This document shows positions 45,171-57,200 of a DNA stretch of 64,000 bases, piece by piece. Positions within the stretch are counted from its first letter, which is position 1. Each line of letters begins with the position of its first letter. Below the pieces are notes generated by a model, which worked only from the letters and a program-made list of their open reading frames with translations, was not told where the DNA came from and did not search any database. This DNA is from Caprella mutica (taxonomy: Eukaryota > Arthropoda > Malacostraca > Amphipoda > Caprellidae), in NCBI GenBank assembly GCA_947561585.1, contig CANNZV010000128.1:310001-374000 (forward strand), in the 5' to 3' direction. The translations under genes and the position numbers were made by a program.

Positions 45171-46095
45171 TAAAAAAGTTAAATATTCTCTTATTGTATG
45201 GGTTCTAATTTCAATATTAATTTCAGAACCTATTGCGTTTTTGTAGCTCATCCGTTAAAGCTTATAGAGAATATAACAGCTAAATAGCACAATATGGAAT
45301 TGCTTCTTTTTCGTGATTTTACATTCGTTAACTTGTCACTTCAATTTTGCAAATTATAAAATCTTGAAATGGAATGTTAATAAAATTCATTAAATTATCA
45401 GATTCTATAATTTTATTGAAAAGGAAATAAAAATGGTACTTTATAAAATAATAAGATAATCAATTTTTCTTTACATCATTTTCAATATTATGTTATCTAA
45501 AATATTATTTAAATAGGTATGATATTTTTTATTTCTAGATTCTACAAGTCACTGATAGACTTTCAAAGAATAAGACTGCTCGTATTTTAAAATTGTATTA
45601 CTTCTATTTTGTATTTTAATGTGAACAGAATTTCAGAAAACCAAAAGCTCCTATATCTAAAAAAACATCCTGACTACAACTATCAATGCTAATGATATTC
45701 AAAGTTATTAACTACAGAACGTACCATATGTGGTAAATTATGTAGAACCTGGTTAAAGTAAATTTTCCTTCATTGAGTTCAATAAAAACAGAAAACTCAT
45801 TTTTATTATGCGGCTGTTTAACTTCTTTCTTTTGTTTATAACTTCTTTTCAGATTTATTAATTAAATGATAAAAAAAGAATAAAACAATACATAAAATGA
45901 TTTAACACAAGGAATTATGGGCTATTTAACTACTGACAGTTAATGGCGAAGAACTTGTCAGTGAAGTTAGGAGATATGTTCGTTAAACTATATCTGTTAT
46001 CTTTCTTATCGCCATCCTTTGTTAGGTGACTTGAGATTAGAATAATGATTATAGATAAGATAAGGTAGATGTTATCTTGATTGTAATTTAATATG
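45171..46095. other. Unassigned AT-rich sequence
   Basis: AGCTCATCCGTTAAA and nearby words at 45245-45380 also occur at 39598-39730, so this is an extension of the dispersed repeat or a neighbouring old repeat. No gene recognised. Confidence 0.35.
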
Positions 46096-46298
46096 TTTTT
46101 AGATAAATTTACCCACGGAAAATTTTACCACAGAAAGCTCCACACTGCAATATCCATGGATTTGATTTACATTGAGTATAACATTACATAAAATTGATTT
46201 GTAAAAATGAATTTTGGTTGTAACACGACACCATTTTATCGGTTAAGTAAATAAAGGCGATAAGTATCACCCATGTTGAAAACATACATTTCATTGAC

Positions 46299-47863
46299 TA
46301 AACTGCGTCCATCGCTTTATTGCAGATCACTATTTTGTGAGTAATTTTAATAATATTGATTGTACAGTAGTGAAACTTCGGTCACTGGAAGATTGCTTCT
46401 ATGTTAGTATCTTGCTGAAATATTTTTTGAATCCATGAGAAGATTGGAAAGTTATGAACGTTTATGTATTTTGAAGGCATTTAACTGTCCATCGCTTTAT
46501 TGCAGCTCTGTGAAAAGGTCAAAGAATGGGCGATTAACTTCTACGGAGAGGGTAAAAATTGTTGCAGGTCCTGCAGAAGGGAAGAACCTTCTATATTTAG
46601 CTAATGAATTTGGGAGGGATAAGAGAAACATAGTTTCTGTTGTGGAAGATCCCGACACCAATCCAAGGAGAGATGAGGGTACGAGGAGAAGCTTTTTCTC
46701 CTCGAAATATGCGAAAACTACCCAGGCAGGTTATAAGGCAGCCAAATAACACTAGTGCGTCTATTTTCGACAAGGCTGTCATTAGTTATTCGTCCAAACA
46801 GTGTCTTAAATGAGACGACAAGGAACGTGGAGCCCATTTCCAGGCCTCCTGTGGACAAGACCCAAAAGGAAAAAGGCATTAGATGTACACAGAATTATAT
46901 GAAAACAAACTTCCTACTTGTTCTTTTAACAGATGAGAAAAGAGCCACCCTTTATTGTCTGGATGGATGGGTTAAAGTTTGGATCCTACTGGAGCTGTTT
47001 ATCCACACTGGTTTCGTCGTCAACGAAGAGGCTGTGGCTTTATGTTTTATGCGGGCATCATTGGTGAAACGTTGATTGGCCCTTTCCGAGTACCAGAGGG
47101 TGTAAACCTAACAATCCAATCCTACATTGCCTCTTTTGTTGAGTATTTGTTCCCTTGGCCTAATAGTTAGCAATTATCTCGTTGGCAAAAGATGATTTTC
47201 TTGCATTATTTCGCACAATCTCATGCTTTAAGGGGGTAAAACTTCTTTCCTCATATCTCTGGGCATCAAGTGAGAGAATTTCATGACTTGATTGCCTTGT
47301 TCTGTGGTCTTAAGCCCCATTGAGCATTTCTGACCGTTTCATTTGAGACATTACATTAGGACTGTTTTGACTTAAGACCAATGACAGCCTTGTCAGAAAT
47401 GGAGGCACTAGTGTCATTTAGCTTCCCTATGATCTGCCTGCGTATTTTTCGCATATTTCGAGGGGAAATTCTTTTTCTCGTAACCTCATCTCTCCTTGGG
47501 TTTGTGTCGGGATTTTCCACAAAAAAAACTATTGTTCTCCTAACCCTTCTAAGTTATAAAGCTAAATATAGAAGAGTCCTCCCTTCTGCAGGACCTGCTA
47601 CAATTTTACCCTCTCCGTAGAAGATAATCGCCCATTTTTTGGCCTTTTCACAGAGCTGCAATGAAGCGATGGACAGTTAAAATGCCTTCAAAATACATAA
47701 ACGTTCATAACTTTTCAATTTTCTCATGGATTCAAAAAAATATTTCAGCAAGATACTAACATAGAAGCAATCTTCCAGTGACCAAAGTTTCACTACTGTA
47801 CGATAAATATTATTAAAATTACTCACAAAATAGTGATCTGCAATAAAGCGATGGACGCAGTTT
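46299..47863. pseudogene. Palindromic Tc1-like transposase relic
   Basis: The left arm (46299-46796) and right arm (47378-47863) are inverted copies covering the 5' end and N-terminal DNA-binding region (TSTERVKIVAGPAEGKN, LANEFGRDKRN). The centre, plus strand, keeps the catalytic part: LLTDEKRATLYCLDGW (first Asp), RRGCGFMFYAGIIGETLIGP and VPEGVNLTIQSYIASF. From 47165 the second and third catalytic blocks are eroded beyond use. This type of Tc1 transposase normally reads through 330-340 residues; here it is frameshifted and stops repeatedly. The inverted N-terminal half replaces what should be the 3' end. Confidence 0.7.
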
Positions 47864-47876
47864 ATAGATGAGTTAC

Positions 47877-48105
47877 GGTGGCAGGAAATTTTGGTATCAG
47901 AATGACCTCTCAACATAAATAACTGTTACGTAGTTTGCTGTATCCAATAGTTTGCTGTATCCAACTGCACTTCATGAATGTTTAAGGACCTGGCAGGGGG
48001 ATTCGGGGGGTGGATCGCCCCCCGATAATTCTAATTCATAAGTTTTATTTATACCTGAGAGCAAATATTCCCAGACCGAAAAATCCGAGAACCATGAGTT
48101 ACAGT
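47877..48105 (-). mobile_element. GGTCTCAG element, copy B3 (inverted, truncated)
   Basis: It starts GGTGGCAGGAAATTTTGG and continues through GACCTCTCAACATAAAT, GACCTGGCAGGGGGATTC and ATTCATAAGTTTTATTTATA, the reverse of the B1 right half. It abuts the end of the Tc1 palindrome. Confidence 0.6.
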
Positions 48106-48564
48106 GTACATTCTTCACTATCAAACCATACCGGAGAGGCAAACACCCCAACTCCCAAATCCCCTCAACTGAACCGCTATCCTAACCATATTCATTTAAC
48201 ATTTCATGACATCTTTCCACAGAATCTGAAATGAAATATATGGAGTAACTTTTCAATTCAAAATGATGGAATCTTCTGTAGTGGAATTTACAATGCTAGC
48301 ATTTAACCATGGTGGAATTTTTTTGGTTTAAAAATATTATTTATTAGGTTTCTTATCCGTTATTTTTGATGAAAAACTAGTTCAATAACATCCCAGTCAC
48401 AATCAAAGAGTTTATCAGCTAATAATGGATTCTTTGGTACCTGTAAGAGTTTGCAAACACTATTAAATATAGTCAGGTATATTGTGGACACTTGTAGCTA
48501 GTTTTTGCTCTTATAGCTTAGTGTTTGGAACTGAAGAAGTACAGAAAAAAGATTGATAGTGGAG

Positions 48565-48700
48565 GTTGGGAAATTTCGGTCTGAAACTCTCACCATAAAT
48601 GTCAGTTACTTAGTTTTTTGTTCCCGCTAGTTTGTAGTACTGCACATTTGATGATAGTTCAATGACTTGGCAGGGGTTTTGGGGGGCAGCATGTCCGGTA
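48565..48700 (-). mobile_element. GGTCTCAG element, copy B4 (fragment)
   Basis: GGTTGGGAAATTTCGGTCTG, ATAAATGTCAGTTACTTAG and CAATGACTTGGCAGGGG match the same end of B1 and B3. Confidence 0.5.
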
Positions 48701-49640
48701 TATAATTGTTCATCCGGTATATAATTGTGTATGACAAATTAAACTCAGTAGGCACTGTACATCCGTTAGACTACAGTACTAAGTTTCAAAATATAGAAAA
48801 GTCGGTAAGTTTGAAACAGCACCAAAGTTCTGTATCGCATTAGAATGTTGAGAATTTGAAGGCTTAATATTTCACACAGAGCTTATTTTTTGCATCCATT
48901 AATGAAATATATTGAAATATTAAAATAGAATAGAATAGAAGAAAATGTTTTTTCATTATTTTCAATAAATAGAGGCTCCTCGAAACTTAAATCTAATAAG
49001 CTAGACTAAAGGGAAATATCGAACGTATGTATAGATATGTTTTTAAAAGAAGATACTTTCTAAAATTACAAAAAGTACATGGTAATTTTGTTGCAGCTCC
49101 AACCTAGAGGTCGCAACTGTAAACACATATTTTTTGTTGCGAAAACTCACCAAGCGTCGTATATGGGATGATATAAATAAGATGATGAATAAAATTGTAA
49201 TTACAGTTAAATGAAATGAAAACATATTAATTGAAATATAAGCAGTATCGGTATGATGTAGAGATTAGGGAACTTGTCTCAATTCACAACTCTAATAACA
49301 GACGAATATATCGTTTTAATGGAAAAATATTCTCTTTAAAAAATATCGTTGCAGATGAAATTGTTGAGTTTTTTTTTATGTTTTTGACACTCTCTGTACA
49401 ACAATAATTTACCAATCACTTGTATGACAATGAAGAAAAAATTGTACACTCTTCTTGTAATTTACAGTTAGAATAATCGGCCTCATTAAAGCTTTTTATG
49501 ATAACTTTTATAATTTTTAAATATATATTACCAATATTATTCAACAAAAAAGTTTTTTTTGTCGAAATGACTTTATTTTTCTTTGGACTTACAATAAAAC
49601 GATTATTGTACTGATTTGATCAAGAGAAGCAAATAGAAAC
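48701..49640. other. Unassigned AT-rich sequence
   Basis: A short duplication (TCCGGTATATAATTGT, twice at 48690-48730) and an AATAGAATAGAA run are the only features seen. Confidence 0.3.
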
Positions 49641-49643
49641 AAT

Positions 49644-49758
49644 ATAAAGAAATAAATACATAGAAACAAATATATAGAAACAAATACATAGAAACAAATA
49701 TATAGAAACAAATATATAGAAACAAATATATAGAAACAAATATATAGGAACAAATATT
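49644..49758. repeat. 14-bp tandem GAAACAAATATATA (about 8 copies)
   Basis: Tandem 14-bp units alternating ATATATA and ATACATA forms. Confidence 0.9.
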
Positions 49759-49759
49759 T

Positions 49760-51100
49760 ACCTACAATCGAATTTCATGTTGTTTTCAGCAAAATGAGAA
49801 ACATAAACTACAACAATGGAAAAATTGTAAGGAAATTATAAATCATATTTGTTTTTTAGTTGTTTTCATCAGAGAAGAATTTTTTTTATTAAAATGGATT
49901 GGTGTCGGACTAATGAGGTTTAAAAGAAATGTTCTGAATAACCACATCTTTGTGTAATAAAATATTTAAATTTTTAAAAATAATGTACCACCAAAGTGAA
50001 GCGAGTTGGGTTCCTTTTAAGAATATCGGCGAAATATTCCTATGCTATTCGTACGGGGAGAAAAATTAGGTGTTACGACATCCATTACAGTTGACTATTC
50101 ACTTACTCTTGGAAAATTATAAGTCGATATTTCGATACCTAATATCTAAACGTATTCATTGCTACAAAGTTTATTTAAATGTGTATTTAAAAAAAAAAAT
50201 ATGAGCAGTTTAAATAGTGTTAAATTGCCCTTTTTATATGGGACTGATAGATAATTATCACCTATTTTCTAGGTAGGCGAGGCTTGTTAATAAACTTATC
50301 CCATTGAGCAAAATAAGTCTCCGGGTTCTTTTATAATTATTATCTTAACTTGAAGAGATTTGGAGGTAATTGATTGAATTCTATTAAACTGACAAATGAT
50401 GTATAAAGATTTCAGGGAAATAAATTAAACACAAGGAAAGTTCTAAATGATCGTAATCAGATTAAAGTTCGAACAGTACAAAGTTCTAAGACTTAGGCAC
50501 AAGTCTTTAAATAAACACAACACAAGTTTTAAATAAACTAGAGGTTGAGTAAACCAAGGGTTTAAATAAACAAGGGTTTGAGTAGCCATCTCACAACGCC
50601 CTCTTGGCTTGGACAAGTCTGACTGAACTTGGTTCAACCAACCAGTCTTCAGGAGACTATCGTGAATTATGAACACGTTAACTAGGCGTCAACGGTATTT
50701 AAAGGGTGAACTGGAGAGTTCAACCTTCCAGTGAGTGAATAAACTTCTGTTAAGGTACTGATAGTACTATCCAAAGATGTTTTTCTACTCACTGCAGATA
50801 GAAATAACACACAATGCATCATTCAAATTTAACACGCTAGTGGTAATGGCTTTCTATAGCAATTGCATATACATCGAACAGTTTTACGTCGATAGTTCTT
50901 TTAGTAAAACCTGACTTGCTAATAAACATCCCAATTAAAGCATACTATTACGAGTCCTGTTTAATTTATACATGATCAGAAATGTTACAAGTTCCTAACT
51001 ATTAATTAAGTATTTCAATCATAATAATTGAAATACTTACTTAATTCCTTAACAATAGATGATTGTTAATAAATAGAAGTAAAGTCAATTAACTCTTTAA
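49760..51100. other. Unassigned sequence with weak LTR-like texture
   Basis: CTTGTTAATAAACTTATCCCA (50286) and CTTGCTAATAAACATCCCA (50917) are similar, both followed by GAGTCC/GTCTCC words, and TATTTAAAGG with AATAAAC occurs between. These could be remnants of an LTR pair, but no polyprotein was seen. A 77-codon minus frame (50443-50676) spans degenerate GTTTAAATAAAC repeats and is probably not a gene. Confidence 0.2.
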
Positions 51101-51105
51101 CTGCA

Positions 51106-51640
51106 TTTAACTTAAATCATACAATATTTAATAGTTTCCAAATAGAGAGTACGTTCATCACAGTGAAGAGTGACACAAAATATTAAACTGTAAACTCTTG
51201 TATGCAAATTATTTCAATTTACTATTTACTTAATACCAGTAACACATCACTAGTTTCATTAATAAGTTTTGAAAGTATGGTAATCAAATAATAGTTCTAT
51301 TTAATTAATATGAAAAGAAGATTTGAAATGTATACATATTTAGATCATTCGTAAAAACCGAGTAGTTACCCTTCTACTAAATCATTTTATAATTTAACAA
51401 TTCATTTCTTATGATTTTATTATATTTTAAATAATTATTTTCATTGATTATGATAAAGAAATAAATAATATGAAATCTCATAGTTTCTTGAAATTTATAA
51501 TAAAATTAATGTTCTGTTAAATACTATCAGTCCAAAGAGTGTAGTGTCTTCTCTCTAAAGTTGAATTGTACAATACATTTCAGATTAATTATTGTTACAT
51601 GTAATATTTTTGATGATGTTTGTACCCTTGAACCTACTTA
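51106..51640 (+). repeat. Three-island dispersed repeat, copy h
   Basis: CATACAATATTTAA...CACAGTGAAGAGTGACA head, island 1 at 51362 (GTAGTTACCC), island 2 at 51512 (TTCTGTTAAATACTATCAG) and a decayed island 3 at 51614. Confidence 0.7.
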
Positions 51641-51789
51641 GTCATAAATAGATTTCAAATAGTTACTCACCAATCAAGTTTAAACAAATTATTTTGTTTG
51701 TCTTGCTTTTACGAGAAATAATAAATGGTATTAATCTTTTCTAAGAGAAAGTTATTCAATAAAAGTAATTAAATTGAAATAATATGAAT

Positions 51790-51950
51790 ATAAGAATCAT
51801 TGCTATTTAAATAATTATTAATTTATTCTTCACTGTGTTTGTCTGTATATGATGAGCGAACACTCTATTTTGGTAAGATTTAAATAGTGTATATATTAAG
51901 TATTAATTCGTCAAATGCCTTTAATGTTGCGTAATTTAAATATGCTTATT
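51790..51950 (-). repeat. Inverted head fragment of the dispersed repeat
   Basis: CGTCAAATGCCTTTAATG and CTATTTTGGTAAGATTTAAA are the reverse of the family head, leading toward the 17-bp array at 52083 as in copies a and g. Confidence 0.65.
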
Positions 51951-52082
51951 ATCAAAATATTATATTTTCAAACTTTTTAGTTATAATCTTTTAAAGCAAT
52001 ATTTTAGATTATACGTAATTTAATGATAACTAATTTCATATTTTTTTATGAATCTATAACAAAGGAACGTTGCAGTACTCAG

Positions 52083-52180
52083 ACACTTATTTACACTCAC
52101 AGTACTCGTAAAGTGGGTGTTAACATACAGGAGTGTCCGAGTACTGTGAGTGTCTGAGTACTGTGAGTGTCCGAGTACTG
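52083..52180. repeat. 17-bp minisatellite, short array
   Basis: CACTCACAGTACTCG and GTGTCCGAGTACTGTGA units appear on both strands around GTGGGTGTTAACATACAGG, so the array is interrupted by the inverted-repeat body of the element. Confidence 0.85.
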
Positions 52181-52689
52181 TGACGTTATCCTACTGCATA
52201 TTTATGTCTCTGAACAACAAAAAAATAACAAATTTTATTATCTACGCTATGATTAATATATGCAATATAATATTTATAATATAATATTTTATAATTGTAT
52301 TATATTTTCATGAATCAATTTTTGCGTTTTTGAGAACACAAATTAAAATGTATTTGAAAACAAATAATCTTAAATATATTTTACAACTTCTTTAACAATT
52401 TTCAATCAGTTTTAGGCAGATTATTCTAGAGAACCGTGCCTTTCAATTTGTATGTCCTCTTCAGTAAAAAAGATAATATATAGTCAGTGTACATCCTAGT
52501 ACAAACTTTTCCGAAATCAAATTTTATAGAGCATTCAACAAGTAACGATTGGACGAATTCATGACATAGAGAATATTCTTTAAAAAATTTACATTAAATC
52601 ATATAATGTATTAATTTGCTAACACCAAAACATCATTTCTTATTGCATTGAAAAATTTATAGTTATTCAATTGATGTCATTTTAGCCAC

Positions 52690-53145
52690 ATCAGAGCCAT
52701 TTGATAAATATATATTTAAATTAAACAATAATTCTTATATTCATACTGTTTCAATTTATATAATATCTATTTAATAACCATTTCTTATGACTAGAAAACC
52801 ATTAATTTCAAAATAAATTCTTCAATAATTTTAGACTTGCAAACTGGTGTAAATTTCGACGATAATTAATTTTAAATAGAGTAGTTACTCCTCCATGGAG
52901 TCATTTTCTAATTTAATTATTTGTTTCTAATGATCTTATTTCATTTTCGATAATTTATCTTATTGATAATGATGGGGAAATATATTATATCAGTTCGTTA
53001 AATTTCCTGACATTGGTAATATTAGTCATTTTCTGTTAAATACTATCAGTCTGCTGACATGTGTTCAGAAATAACATTAACTCGATATATTCATTAAATA
53101 TCAATCATTTTCTATAATTTTGAAGGTGTTACTACACTTAAAAAC
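52690..53145 (+). repeat. Three-island dispersed repeat, copy i
   Basis: Island 1 at 52881 (GTAGTTACTC), island 2 at 53031 (TTCTGTTAAATACTATCAG) and island 3 at 53125 (GGTGTTACTACACTTAA). Confidence 0.7.
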
Positions 53146-54106
53146 CCTTTAGAGTTGAAAAATTCTCTTCAGAGTATCACTGTAGGGCGTAATAAGGCAT
53201 TTATTTGCATTTTCCTGTTCCGAAAAATTGAATCTCAGTGCCGGTAACATTATATTTTCGTTTTTTTTCAAAATGTAGGGGATTCTGAGTAATTACACTG
53301 TGGTGGTAGATTTTATTGAAGTACGTGGAATGGACAATGGTACGTATTTTATAAATAAATATTGGTAGTTGGTTTATAATTTTCTTTAAGGAATTAATAA
53401 TTGATATATAATTGTATTTATTTTTCGATGTGATAATAGTTCATAACGAACACATAAATATTTTATCATGCATAAGTAATATCTTTTTCCATTAAATTTA
53501 GTAACTGTGCATTCATTAAATGATATCATAAAAAATGTGAAAGTAAAAAGGCCTCATATAATCAGAGAGATGGAAATTTATCATGCCATTACGATGTTTT
53601 GATTTGCAGAAATTTATGACTGAAAATGCCTGCTCACAAATATATGTTTACCCAAACGGCAAATGCAATTAAAAATGATGACACTAATTTTTACCTGTGT
53701 TAAGAGTGTCCCTAAACGTATGGAATATATAAAAACACTGATAAAATAGAGCAAAAAGAAATCTGGAACTACAGTAAAATGACTCCCTATTCCCTTGTTA
53801 AAATTTAAATTAGTGCTCTTCTTTTTGTACGTAAACACATTTCTACAGATTGTCAATATTTCATAAAAGTGAAAGTTATATGAATACTCTTAAAACATGG
53901 AAATATATCTATTTTATTAGTAGGGATTTTGTCTTATAGAGATTTGTTTGATGTTTGCACTTACTTCACTGTCCGTCACTACCATTTGCGCAATGCCATT
54001 TTCATAAAATCAGTATAATATTCAAAAAAATGAATAAAACTTATAAAAAATTAACTTGAAATATATGATTATACGGTTAGGTTAACTGTTTTGTGAGTCA
54101 CCCTGT
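53146..54106. other. Unassigned sequence ending in a solo mariner-like TIR
   Basis: No gene recognised. TGTGAGTCACCCTGTA at 54092-54107 is a mariner-type terminus without a visible partner and joins directly to copy j of the dispersed repeat. Confidence 0.3.
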
Positions 54107-54110
54107 ACAG

Positions 54111-54620
54111 ACCAACACGGTGAAGAAAGACAAAAAAATAAACTGCAATAATTCTTATATCCAATTATTTCAATTTATATACTATTCATTAAATAGCCTT
54201 TTCATATCACTAGTCAGATAGATATAAAAAATAATCAATTTTCTCTCTTAATTTGAAAATGAAGATATAAATAAATTAGATTGAAAATGATTGACAAGAA
54301 GAACAAATTAGAGATGTATACCTAAAAGAGGATTAAATAATAAATAGAGTAGTTACCCTTCACAAAACTTATTTAGGAATAATTTTTTTTTCTCCTATAA
54401 TTGAAATTATTTTTGACTGAACTATTGTCAATGTTCATGTTTGATGAATAAAAAATTCATTGTTAATAAAAACTAGTTGAAAATTCTTAGTTTTATTTTT
54501 CTGTTAAATTCTATCAGTCCGAAAGAGACAATGATTGTCTCTGCCCCGTGTTATGTATTACTGTTTATCACGTTTACGCGACTTCATTGCTTGTATTTTC
54601 ATGGTGTACATACACTTAGA
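54111..54620 (+). repeat. Three-island dispersed repeat, copy j
   Basis: CAGACCAACACGGTGAAGAA head, CTATTCATTAAATAGCC, island 1 at 54349 (GTAGTTACCC), island 2 at 54499 (TTCTGTTAAATTCTATCAG) and island 3 at 54603 (GGTGTACATACACTTAG). Confidence 0.7.
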
Positions 54621-54889
54621 ACTCTCAGAGATACAATAGAAGTTCCCACTGTTGTTTCAACAAATTATGTTTATTTAAATAACCTATCCGTTAAATTTTC
54701 TTGAAGGCCTAAAAAAATCGAATTAACACAATTTTGAAAACTAACATTCTTTTTTCATGCATGTATTTTACCTTCTGTTTCAATTCTACAAATTATTGAA
54801 CATTTCTATTTTTTTTAGCTACATATTAAAAAAAAAAAATTATTTATTATTTACTATTCTGTGTTAAAATCTGCAAATTTTATTGAAAT

Positions 54890-55155
54890 GTTATTCAACA
54901 GTGCAATATGCAGCTGATTGCAGAAGGTTATGTTTAGAGCGGCTTTTATTAATTTGTAATCTTGTTATTCGCATAACTAAAAAGTATTCAACTAAATTGC
55001 CTGAAATATGTTCTGACGATTGGTCATTATCCAGGAACCATTTGGTTAGATTTAGGGAGCGATTGGGTCAAAGGTCAAGATCACGAAAAGGCAGCGAAGG
55101 TATGCGCTCTACGAGTGCCCGTTCTAGTTTACTCTGCAACGGACGGACAGACTGA
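54890..55155 (+). repeat. SINE- or LINE-3'-end-like repeat (copy 1)
   Basis: CTTGTTATTCGCATAACT, ATTATCCAGGAACCATTTGG, GGTCAAAGGTCAAGATCACG and GGTATGCGCTCTACGAGTGC form a sequence type I recognise as widespread in invertebrate genomes, probably the end of a non-LTR element or SINE. A partial copy lies at 57105-57200. The 90-codon frame across it is not a gene. Confidence 0.5.
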
Positions 55156-55159
55156 CATG

Positions 55160-57100
55160 GTTTATTTTAATATATTCAATACTTTGGTTGTGTTTATAAT
55201 GTAGAAATTGTTTAATATCCCATTATTTATTAATATTAATAAGATGATGCTATTATAATGAAACAACTAATTGAGTCCTGTCAAGCTAATCCGATGAGAA
55301 ATTTACTTTTAAAAGAATTTAAATATTATTTTAAAAATAATATATGAAATGTATTTTAGATTGTTCTTCAAAAAAGAAAGTGAAGATATATATATTGATG
55401 ATGATGATTTGACGCTTCACTAGAATTTTCAATAGTTTCTCCTGCAATGAACTAATTTGATAATGCGGATGGTGAAGAGTTTCGACACAATATAATCTAC
55501 TGACCGCTGACCAACTTATTGCATTGAGTCAAATTTTGTTCATTTCGATTTTTTCGTTACCTTCTTTGACCTTGACCTATAACCCGATTGTTCCCAAAAT
55601 GTAACCCGATATTAGGTTTTTTTTGATGAATTTTTTTTACAACCTGATATATTTTGAAGATAAAATACAAATAATGAATGAATAAAAAAACTGTAGCATA
55701 ATTAATATCTTAAGTATGAACTAGTGCATTTTCCTGTTAATAATAACGGGTTTTCTATATTATTCCGATAAAATCGCACTTTCGAGTTAAAATGTAAACA
55801 TAAGAATAATTTTATTTCAATTGATATTATTATTTAAATATATTCTGGTGCTTATTGTGGTAGATACATTTTATTATGATAATAATCTATCCTAACAGTA
55901 CCCGTCGTGTGTTTTTATACTAATTTTTATGATGAATAAATAATTATTCATTTAACTGAATCAATATAAATAGTATACACGTACAATTAATATTAAGCAA
56001 TGACGGTGGTAAAATGGATATATGATTTTTTTTTTATTTCCTTCAATCATTTTTTAACTACCTATTTAAAAATACGATATTTATATTAATTCAAAGTTGG
56101 GTTCACTTTTTTGTGGGTCACCCTGTATAGTACATCCCCTATTATTCTTACGAAGCTGATACCAAATTGTAAAAAATATTTGACTAAACAAATAAATGTA
56201 TACACTACGGGTATCATTAGAATAGATAGATAAAAAACAGGTCTCCTATAGCCACTATACAATTCATCACTCTAATTTATAAAAAAAATCTACTAATCAT
56301 TTATATAAAGTTGGTAGTAATTTAAAAAAAGAAATGGCGAGAAAATATCACACAGAACAATAATTTTGGAATATAAATTGTATAGATGGATTATCTATAA
56401 AATGCATAATCCACAATAAATCATTCCTCAATGAATGAAATACCAGCACATATTAATATACCTGTAGATAAAATGCAATATATTTTTTAATCATTCAAAT
56501 GTAATGTACTATAACTACATGTATTTTTGGGCTAATTTATACCCGTGTCCCTACAATATTTTAACAACAATGAAATATTCCCCAATAACATGAAATCTTC
56601 ATTCACTTTTTGCGTTTGTAATCTAAGTGTCAAAATGCACCTCAAAAATATATAGTGTGACAAGATTCCATTGCGCCGTAATTAAACTCATTAGTGATTC
56701 TCTTGACTAGTGAACACAAAAGACTGAAAGCATTTATTATATTTTGGTCACTTTGGTATTTAACCATTTCGTATTACATTATAAATACGAACATATCATT
56801 TGAATGGAATAAATATATCGAAAAATATTGTTTTAGATGGAGTTGATCTTTTTTATTCAGTTTCGTACCTCACTTATTAGTCAAAATATCTATATACGAT
56901 GAATGTTCAAGAAAATTCATTTTTTCATGGGTAACTTGTTTATTTTCAGTTATGACAAAAATATATATATCAGTTCTTGGGTTATTCACGTTGCTACGAT
57001 CGTTACGAGATTTCATGCATTTGTAATTTAAAATATTATTTGACATATATCTTTGACATGACTTGGAATTGCGGAAATCTATGTTTTGATTAACAGTATT
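55160..57100. other. Unassigned AT-rich sequence
   Basis: A TTGACCTTGACCTATAACCC stretch at 55570 may belong to the neighbouring repeat. TGTGGGTCACCCTGTA at 56116-56131 is another solo mariner-like terminus. No gene recognised; an 87-codon minus frame (56870-57133) has no domain. Confidence 0.3.
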
Positions 57101-57104
57101 TATT

Positions 57105-57200
57105 TGAATCTTGTTATTCGCATAACTCAACAATTATTGACCTAAATTTACTGATTTTTAGTGAGACGATTGGTCATTGCCCAGGAACCATTTGATTGAT
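57105..57200 (+). repeat. SINE- or LINE-3'-end-like repeat (partial copy 2)
   Basis: CTTGTTATTCGCATAACTCA and GACGATTGGTCATTGCCCAG followed by GAACCATTTG match copy 1; the rest is missing. Confidence 0.5.

Larger units (their letters stand above)
46100..48330. mobile_element. Degraded TIR element with GGAAAATTCCACC words (copy A2)
   Basis: CCCACGGAAAATTTTACCAC at 46112 and inverted words at 48262-48330 (GATGGAATCTTCTG, CATGGTGGAATTTTT) match the ends of the element at 3125-5052. Between them lie a palindromic Tc1 relic and a GGTCTCAG element. The ends are decayed, so the boundaries are approximate. Confidence 0.4.

Noticed and set aside
54883..55155. 90-codon frame at 54.9 kb
   Set aside because: It lies across a dispersed SINE/LINE-end-like repeat that also occurs, broken, at 57.1 kb.
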